A stretch of DNA of 64,000 nucleotides from Tausonia pullulans (taxonomy: Eukaryota > Basidiomycota > Tremellomycetes > Cystofilobasidiales > Mrakiaceae): assembly GCA_951802195.1 (NCBI GenBank), contig OX637631.1, positions 1 through 64,000 of the forward strand, given 5' to 3'. The position numbers and the translations under genes were made by a program. A model generated the notes under the pieces. It ran no database searches. It had not been told where the DNA came from and worked only from the letters and a program-made list of their open reading frames with translations. Of the stretch, positions 56,384 through 64,000 are shown in pieces; positions within the stretch are counted from its first letter, which is position 1, and each line of letters starts with the position of its first letter.

Positions 56384-58739
56384 TTACGTCAGGCAGAACG
56401 CCATCACAGCCACCCCGTAGACGGCGAGCGCGAGCGCGCCGTACGTCTTCCACTGGGGGCTTTCCTCGTTTCGGCGGAAGAGGGTAAAGTAGAAGAGGCC
56501 TGGAAGGATAAACGAGATGATGGTGGAGCCCGTGGCGCCGACAAACGCAAGCACTGACACGCAGGAATGTCAGCCTCTCACAGTACAGGAGGCGAGGATG
56601 GTCCGGCTGAACGTACCCGTCTCGAGCTCGTCCACAAGCAGGGCAGTAATCAAGCCACCGATGAGTATGCACGCTGTAAGGATGATGAACCGCGTACGTG
56701 GGATGTCCTTAGCTGCCACCTTGACTGCCAGGTGCTCCTCCTCATGGCCGTCGCTCAACTCTCCCTCGATGTCATCACTCATCCCATCGTCGTCGTTGAG
56801 GTCCTCCTCGCCAGCGATGGAGGCCCGCAACTTTTTCGTCTCGGTGGACGCCGACTTGACGCGGTAATGCATAATGAGGGTTGTGAGAACTTTGTCGAGC
56901 GCAGCACGGGCAGGATGGGCCTGGAGAGGGTAACTGTTGTCCAGTAGGAAGGGGAAGGTGTCAGGAAAAGTAGCTCAAACGAATGAAGAGAAAGAGGAAC
57001 GCACGAGAAGAGGACCATGATGACAATGCCGAGCCGGCCGAGCGCGACAAAGAGGGACGAATTCGGGTACATGGCGAGCTGGAGGAGTAAAGTCATGAGT
57101 CAGTCGGGTATGACACGACCGATGTGATGGGATAACGGTCGACGAACAATGTTGGAGCCGACATCGTTGCCAAAGGTAAGGTACCCGGCAATGGCGAGGA
57201 TCTCGTAGATAGCAGTAGCACTGCCGATCGACGTCGCGACGACTATGTTCATCCGCCGCTGAGTGTTGTTCTTGAGCTCGTTGAAGACGGGCTAGCGGAG
57301 GAGCGCAGAATAGTGAGTTAAGCGCAACGATTGAGCGATGACAGGCGACTCACGAAGAGGTTCTGCGCGCAGGTGTACGCAAAGACCTGAACCCTACTCG
57401 CCAGCGTCACATAATTGGGGGAGGAAGATGACTGGTCAAAACACGCACACGGCCTGGCCAAACGCGCGTACGCACGGAAAGGATCCGATAGCGGAGTGGC
57501 TCCAGCGGAAATACTCAATCTCGCCGGCAGGATCCATGTCACCCGGGCGGTGGAAGTAGAAGACCACGACGATGGCCAGCATGTAAAGAACGAACACAAG
57601 CGCTGCCTGCGAGGTAAATCGCAGTCTGGGGTATGGCCGACAGAAGAGTCATGCCTTGCTCTGGAACTGGAAGCAGTCACGAGCCCGAAACGCACGAGTC
57701 GAGCCGCTTAAAGAAGGCGAGCGGGATGTTCACGGCCATCGATGCCAGGAGCCAAACGGGGCCCGACTTGAGAAGCGCTGGCGGGTTCTCCCCCGGCCGG
57801 ATGAGCGCGTAGAGTGTGGTGAGCGCCTGTGGGGTGAGCGTCTTGATGATGATGAGGTATGAGATGCTGACTCCGAAGCACTGCGGGTAATGGGTCGGTG
57901 GGTTGCCAACCATCCGTCAGCGAGGGCGCAAAGAGCGAACGAAGCATGATGAACGGCGGCGCGTCTGCGGTCAAGAGCGAGCTAGCAGCGAGACGAAGGG
58001 GGAAGCCGCACCTTGATGGCGATGGCGAGATCGAAGAAGACGGTCGCAAACTTGCCAAAGGTGAGGAGGCTGACGGCGTTGAAACTGCTCTTGCGCTTGG
58101 GCTGGACCTTGGCGGCGCAGACCGAGAGCAGGTGCAGTCCGGAGAAGGCCATGAACCCGGAGAAGGCGCCTGGAGGAGGGCAGTGGTGAGTGTGAGCAGT
58201 ATGCCAGACGTAGTGGAAGAGAAAAATGACGCACAGGAAATGATGCCAGGCACTATGCCGACTTGGGCGAACGCGCTGGGGAAGGCGAGCATGCCGGTCC
58301 CTGATAAGAGGGAAGAGAGGGAAAAAAAGGCAGCGGCGACGTCATGTCAACAACGTCATATGACAAGAGCCAGTCGCGTCAGACTTACCGAGAATCGTGT
58401 TGGCCAGGCTAGGCAGCAGGGAGAGGAGTAAGGGAAGTGACGGCAAGGCCGTCAGTCACGGGTAAGAGAGAGCGTCGGTGGTCGCCGGGAGTGCACGAAG
58501 CTGGCTTGTGCCCACGCGGCTTGCTCTCACTTTGATACGCTGCTAAAGACGGTCGCGCTTCCCCCCCCGTACCGGCCGTCCTCGAGTTCGCCGTCGAGGT
58601 CGTCGTCGCTGTCGTCGAACGGACCGTCTGAGAGCGAGCCTCTCCGAGAGCCAGAGAGGAGAGGAGAGCCAGGGTGGACGTCGTCCGAGGGCTCGGTGGC
58701 CGTGCGGGCGGTCGAGGGAAGGGCCGAGTATGAGGCCAT
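56384..58739 (-). CDS. AVT-type vacuolar amino-acid transporter (AAAP/SLC38-like)
   Basis: This is a proton-coupled amino-acid carrier, most like yeast vacuolar Avt5/6/7 exporters. Eleven minus exons fit: 58739-58531, 58408-58389, 58300-58235, 58169-58012, 57880-57696, 57625-57472, 57386-57354, 57291-57148, 57078-57005, 56933-56617, 56553-56384 (509 residues). After a hydrophilic N-terminus rich in Ser/Asp come SNLANTILGTGMLAFPSAF (family TM1 motif), SGFMAFSGLHLLSVCAA, CFGVSISYLIIIK, GSFPCVFAYTCAQNLFPVFN (the conserved F.Y.CHQN-like block, here with Ala for His) and AGYLTFGNDVGSNI. The C-terminal membrane helices end in VYGVAVMAFCLT. A charged loop with an acidic patch (EEDLNDDDGMSDDIEGE) lies between late helices. 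About eleven membrane segments are visible. Phases agree throughout. Confidence 0.87.
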
Positions 58740-60564
58740 AGTTAAGGAGTAGGGTGGACTTAAGCGCCAAGTGGGCGCGAGGGAAGGCGGAGAGGGGAGA
58801 GGTGTCTAGCCAGCCGAGAGAGGGGCCGCTTAAATCCTTGTGTCCGGTCGGGGGTGGTGGAGGTGGTGGTGGTGGTGGTCGTTTGGGTCGTCGTCGAACT
58901 CGCTGCTGGGCCATACGAGGCATTCTGGCTGCTTGACGCGCCTTGCAAGCGCCTCCCTTATGCATCTTTGGCTGCTTGCTGCGTTGCCGAACCGCGGGCT
59001 GTCACGGGGTTCGCATGCCAGCAGGGACACGGACGGCGCAAGAAAAAGAATAGAATAGACGATTTGATCAAGCTTGTGAGTGAGTGACCTGGTCGCCATG
59101 GGTGAGAAAGATGGACCAGACCGTCGGGACAGCCAGCTTCTGCTCCTTTGATCTGCCTTTCTCCCTTCTGGTCCTATGGTGCAGTCTCGCGCGCCACACA
59201 GGCATGTGAGGTCAAGTGCCGAGCGCTGCTGTGGCGGCCCGGGCTGGTGGTATCCCTGCACATGGCATCTGCTGCCCCTCTCCTGCCTGCCTGGTCGCTC
59301 GTAAGACGGCTTGACGGGGAGCGAGCCGGCGCCCGCTCTGGTACTTAGTTGGGCTCGGCGTGCAGACGAGCCGGTCCAGACACAGACACACCGACGAGTA
59401 TGTCCTCGGAGCGAGAGGGGGGCTCGAGGCCAGAGCGTCGATCCATCTATCTTCGGACCGAACTCCCGTGCTCATGCTCGCTCGATAAGACTGCTTGCTA
59501 GATAGCTAGAGGGAGGGCTTTTCTCCGTCGCGTGTGATGATCTGAGTCTGAGAATGAAGGACAGGTATATGACGTCCTCTTCCAGAACTGCTGGAAAAAA
59601 CGACGCGCACAAGTCATGCTTGCTTCCTCTTTTGGGGCGATGCCGAGACTTTTTTTTCCCTCAGACCAGACACAGGTTTCTTTGAGGGGCCCCTTGCTGC
59701 GTGCTCTTGGTGTTGTTGTCTTTTCTGTGCCATCCCTCGCCTCGCGGGTGGAGAATCACGGCACGCCGTCCGCCGAGGCCGAAGAACGGAGTCGGTCGCG
59801 CTCGCTTGCTTCTTTACCCACGCCAGCACAAAACCGGGCGCTCTGGCGCTCTCTCGCTTCCCTCGAACCACTACCATCAATACATCCTCCTTCTCACCTC
59901 ATCCTCAACCCCCAACCTTTTTAAAGCTTTAAGCTTGCTCAGTCCGTCCTTCCTTTTCTCCATTGCTGTTATCTCTCCGCCTTCTTCTTCCCTGATCGTC
60001 GTCCGCTGATACCTTTCCTCGCCGTCATGCCCGACCCCGCTCGTGCCCCTCCTGGCCCCGCTCGTTCCCCCTTCCTCCCTCCCCTTTCCTCCTCTTCTAC
60101 ATCTCTTTTTCTTCCGGCCTTCACGGTGCTCCTACAGCTCTCTCGAGCGCTGCCCACCACGTTTTCCAACTCGCTTTCCAGCCGCCACAACGTTCGCGTC
60201 TTCATTCCTTCATCTCTCGTTTCTCGTTTCATCCCCTGTCTCTAACTCTGTGGAATCACCTTTTGTTCCTCTCTCCCCCCCTCTTGCCACCTGTGTCTTT
60301 TCTTCTCTCTCTCACAATACTTGCCATATGTCTCCGAAGTCTCACCGAGGTACGTATCGGCTCGTTGGCTTCCCTCCATCGCTGCCCGCCCGGTATGATT
60401 AACAGCCCGTATTCCTCGACCTTCTCCCTCCCGCTAGGGATCAAGCACGTCGCCGCCCCCGGTCTCATATCCCACTAAATCGCCTACCATCTCCCTCGGT
60501 CAACACTTAATTACACACCCGCGCCCCTTATCCATCCTTACACCCCCAACCATCTATCACCACC
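58740..60564. other. Divergent intergenic region: transporter promoter and pyrimidine-rich INO1 leader
   Basis: No gene was seen. From about 59870 to 60560 the + strand is dominated by CT and C/T runs. It holds several ATGs with short frames (for example 60027 and 60043), so the INO1 leader may be long, carry upstream frames or contain a 5' UTR intron. E-box-like CATATG occurs near 60327, but no inositol-responsive element is certain. Confidence 0.5.
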
Positions 60565-62925
60565 ATGAACCCGCATCCCAATGGATCCGACCTCGCCGAC
60601 TCGTCCCCTGCGACGCCCATCGAGCAGGATGCCGCCATTCACCCGACCGCCGCCCGTACGGCCTTCCCCAAGGGCATTGAGGTTGACGGCGCCAACGGCT
60701 CGACCAAGTACACTGAGGAGGAGATCCTCGCTCGCTACGTGAACCGCGGCGCTGAGGTTTCCAGTCAGTCTGCTTCTCCCGCCACGCCACCGGCTCTAGA
60801 CCTCCCTGACTTTTCCCCTTCCTATTCCCCTTCCTAGTCGCCGACGGTAAGATCAGCGTCCAGAGGAACGAGACGGCCTTCGAGTTCAAGACTCAACGTG
60901 CGGTCCCCAAGACTGGGTCAGTTCCCCAGACGATCGCTCGCAATCTCTGCTCCGTTTCGGCCATCACGGCTGATGCTCTCGAACCTCCTCCCCCCCTTCG
61001 TCCCTCATTAAGACTCATGCTCATCGGCTTCGGAGGCAACAACGGCACGACCCTTGCTGCGACGGTCCTTGCCAACAAGCACAACATCACTTGGGGCACC
61101 AAGCACGGACGTCAGACTCCGAACTATATCGGTTCCGTTCGTCCCGTCGTTGCCCTTCGTCTCCAGCTCTGAGGACTAAAAGTACCCATCAACTCCCTGC
61201 TGCAGCTCGTCCGCGCCTCGACTCTCCGTCTCGGGACTGACGCGAGCGGCAAGGACGTCAACATCCCCTTCTCCGATGTCCTTCCCATGGTGTGAGTGGC
61301 GGACGTCCGTCATGCTCGAGTGTATGCATAAGTTTAATTAGGCCTGACGCAATCACTCCTCTTCTTGATTATGCTTCCCAGGCACCCCAACGACTTCGTT
61401 GTTGGCGGTTGGGACATCTCGGGAATGCCTCTCGACAAGGCGATGCGCCGGTCCAAGGTCCTCGAGTACGATCTTCAACGTCAAGTCGGACCCCTCATGG
61501 CCAACATGAAGCCCCTCCCGTCGATTTACTACCCGGACTTTATCGCCGCCAACCAGGAGGTGCGTGCACGGTCACTTCTCTCTACCCGAGATCGCCTTGT
61601 CCTGATGTCTATCCTATCATCGCTCGCTCCTAGGCCCGCGCCGACAATGTCATCCCTGGCCAGGACAAACAGGCGCACCTCGAGCAGATTCGCAAGGACA
61701 TTCGCGACTTCAAGGCCGCCAACGACCTCGGTCAGGTCATTGTTTTCTGGACCGCGAACACCGAGCGTTACTCGGATATCATCTCAGGCGTCAACGATAC
61801 CTCGGAGAACCTCCTCCGCGCTATCTCGACTTCGCACTCGGAGGTTTCGCCCTCTACCCTCTTCGCCGTCGCGTCCATCCTCGAGGGCTGCCCCTTCATC
61901 AACGGCGCCCCGCAGAACACGTTTGTCCCCGGAGCAATCAAGCTTGCCGAGGAGAAGAAGGCCTTCATCGGCGGTGACGACCTTAAGAGCGGTCAAACCA
62001 AGGTATGTATGGGCCGCGAGTCAGAGCGCATTGAGGCTGACAACTCCATCCCAGGTCAAATCGGTCCTCGCTGAGTTCCTCGTCAACGCCGGTATCAAAC
62101 CCCTTTCGATTGCCTCGTACAACCATCTTGGCAACAACGACGGTGCGCCCGCGATGCATCGTCCATTCATATATTGGGCGCCTTCTGACTAGTCTCCTCT
62201 CCCTCTGCTTCCAGGCTTCAACCTCTCATCGCAGGCTCAGTTCAAGAGCAAGGAGATCTCCAAGTCGTCGGTCGTCGACGACATGGTTGAGAGCAATCAG
62301 CTTCTCTACAAGCGCAAGGAGGAGATGGGCGTTGGCGCCAAGAAGGGCGAGCATCCGGACCACCTCGTCGTCATTAAGCACGTCCCGAGTGTTGGCGACG
62401 ACAAACGCGCCCTCGACGAGTACTACTCGGAGCTCAGCATGGGCGGACGTGTGCGTTCCTCATTGCGCAATCATATTTCTGGGCTCTTTCCACGCGCTAA
62501 CGTCTGCCTGCCTTTCTGTTCTTCAGAACACCATGAATATCTTTAACATCTGCGAGGACTCGCTCCTTGCCACCCCGCTTATCCTCGATCTCGCCATCCT
62601 CGCCGAGCTCCTCACTCGGATCCAGTACCGTATCGACTCGCCCGAGCACACTTCTGATGAGTTCCAGCCGCTCTACAGCGTCCTCTCGCTCCTCAGCTAC
62701 ATGGTGCGTCTGTTCCTGCGTCTCACCCGCTTCGGTGCTCTTGCTGATGCTTGCTTCCGCCTTCCCCGTCTTACCCTTCTCCAGCTCAAGGCTCCCCTCG
62801 TCAAGCCCGGCACGGCCGTCGTCAACTCGCTCTCGCGCCAGCGCGCAGGTCTTGAGCAGTTCCTCAAGGCTTGCCTCGGTCTCGAGAACAATGGCGACCT
62901 CCTCCTGAACACCCGCGTTTGGTAG
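60565..62925 (+). CDS. INO1: Inositol-3-phosphate synthase
   Basis: This converts glucose 6-phosphate to 1D-myo-inositol 3-phosphate with NAD+, the first step of inositol synthesis, in the cytosol. Ten exons fit: 60565-60763, 60838-60916, 61013-61136, 61206-61291, 61382-61559, 61634-62002, 62055-62142, 62215-62450, 62527-62703, 62785-62925 (558 residues). Signatures are [20 protein letters not shown] (NAD-binding loop), [62 protein letters not shown] (catalytic Lys region), [27 protein letters not shown] and, near the end, [15 protein letters not shown] and [16 protein letters not shown]. Length is normal and the model has no breaks. Confidence 0.95.
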
Positions 62926-63299
62926 ATCGCGCTTAACAGACTTGTATCTCCTTCAAAGCGAGGATCCAACTCCTTGCCAACATTTCGTCTTTTTTTTTCT
63001 TTTTTTTTTTCCTCCACCTTCTAATCATTCTTAGTCTGTCCTGCCGCGCCCGGACGTCCTCTCAACGGGGCCTCGTGTGACGTGGCCGACCTCGTGACAT
63101 TCTGTAGTGGCATATCCGCTAATTCAATGTGCGCTTTTCTCGTCTCATTTTCTTCCCTTCGCACTCGTCACTCGGCCTTAAGAAATTTCGTCACTCCGCC
63201 TTGAGAAATTAACTGAGAGTTGGTGACCACAGTTCCAAGGGGGATGTGGCAAGTGCGATCAGGCTCTCGGCCTCAACCGCGTGCCGCTCTCTGTTCGCC
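62926..63299. other. Intergenic
   Basis: INO1 3' flank with two T-runs around 62990-63010, then the promoter of the next gene. No gene was seen. Confidence 0.6.
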
Positions 63300-64000
63300 A
63301 TGTCGCTCTTTGACCCTCTCTCAGCTCCACGACAGCCCCTGTCCGCCGCCTCCTCTTTTGCCATGCCAACAGCTGGAGCGAACATCGATCTTCCCGCTCG
63401 GGGACCGTTCGAGGAGCTGCCAACCGAACGCGACCAAGTGTTGTCCCACTGCCAAGCATCCTGGAACGTCGTCAACCTTCATTCCTCCTCCAGCTTGCGA
63501 TGCAACAACACCATCCACTCTTATCACTAGCCCACCTACTCTCACACCCTCACTCACCACTGAAACCTGAGGAGAAGCCTCCAGTCGTCCTCGTCCGGGC
63601 ACTGCGTCAGACGATCGCCCAAACAGGCGCGCTCGCATCGCTCGCTCGGAACCGGGACAATCTCGCGCGCGCTCTTAAGGACGACACCGGCGAGGCGGGG
63701 TGGGCAGAAGAATGGCAGAGGGCGATGGATGACCTCGAGCGTGCGTGGGAAGGAAAGGATGAGCGAGAGAGTAACCGTGGGGCCGACGAGGCGCTAGGCA
63801 AGGGAGAGGAACGCCTGTTGTGCGGGCTTGCCGAGGTGCGCGTATCTCTTCTCTTCTTCTCTGATTTGCTCAATCCACCGAGGAGAAGATTGGCTGAGGC
63901 TGAGCCTGCTCACAGGCCATTTTCGCCGACCCTGCCCGGGCTGGCGATCTCTTCGCCTCAACCATCCTCACCCGGCCGCCTTCGTCGGACGACGCCGACG
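63300..64000 (+). CDS. Hypothetical protein, 5' part, cut by window end
   Basis: Not recognised. Three exons fit in phase 0: 63300-63437, 63494-63835, 63916-64000 (open at the edge). The first exon gives MSLFDPLSAPRQPLSAASSF, then ARGPFEELPTERDQ. The second is helical and hydrophilic (LVRALRQTIAQTGALASLAR, EWQRAMDDLERAWEGKDERE). The third begins AIFADPARAGDLFASTIL. The first intron (56 bases) has a weak GTGTTG donor. The consistent frame and the Ala/Glu/Arg-rich helices support a real gene, but I cannot name a domain. Confidence 0.5.

Overview
The window reads as nuclear DNA of a fungus, most likely a basidiomycete yeast or yeast-like plant associate. It is GC-rich, genes are packed on both strands, and most genes are split by many 50-120 nt GT-AG introns (three are GC-AG). 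The gene set is typical of Dikarya: SKI2, POL31, ATP12, ERV1, TRM82, INO1, CWF18, a DCAF7/AN11-type WD40 protein, a RAD51 paralog, a TBC Rab-GAP, a vacuolar amino-acid transporter and an Scm3/HJURP-like protein. Exon structures given here were read by eye from open frames, splice sites and conserved motifs, so individual splice sites may be off by a few bases.

The left ~25 kb looks subtelomeric or accessory. It opens with a perfect 13-bp tandem array whose + strand is C-rich, as expected for a left chromosome end. A Zn2Cys6 transcription-factor remnant runs into that array. Then come the C-terminal end of a GH3 beta-glucosidase, a gene-poor stretch with decayed repeats (2.2-4.8 kb), a complete secreted GH28 endopolygalacturonase (4.9-7.2 kb), a secreted PL1 pectate lyase (20.0-21.9 kb, minus) and a decayed epoxide hydrolase (23.1-24.4 kb, minus). 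A second PL1 pectate lyase lies at 37.5-39.1 kb. POL31, ATP12, a polyQ protein, CWF18 and the RAD51 paralog sit between these. A 200-base run of N (10957-11156) separates the convergent 3' ends of POL31 and ATP12.

From ~24.6 kb on, the window is mostly ordinary core genome: DCAF7-like and SKI2 from a short divergent promoter; an SMN-like protein and a BRCT/zinc-finger protein ending 37 bp apart; ERV1; a single-pass membrane protein; a TBC-domain protein; Scm3-like and TRM82 from another divergent promoter; an AVT-type transporter; INO1; and the 5' part of an unidentified gene cut by the window end.

The secreted pectinases (GH28 plus two PL1, all with a Lys-Arg Kex2-type site after the signal peptide) point to pectin breakdown and life on plant material. 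The most interesting points are the telomere-like 13-mer array, an ERV1 that has lost both cysteines of the conserved structural disulfide, two pectate lyase paralogs with very different intron sets, a possible SMN homologue with two WDD motifs, and the Scm3/HJURP-like protein. I saw no CRISPR array, rRNA, tRNA or intact transposon.
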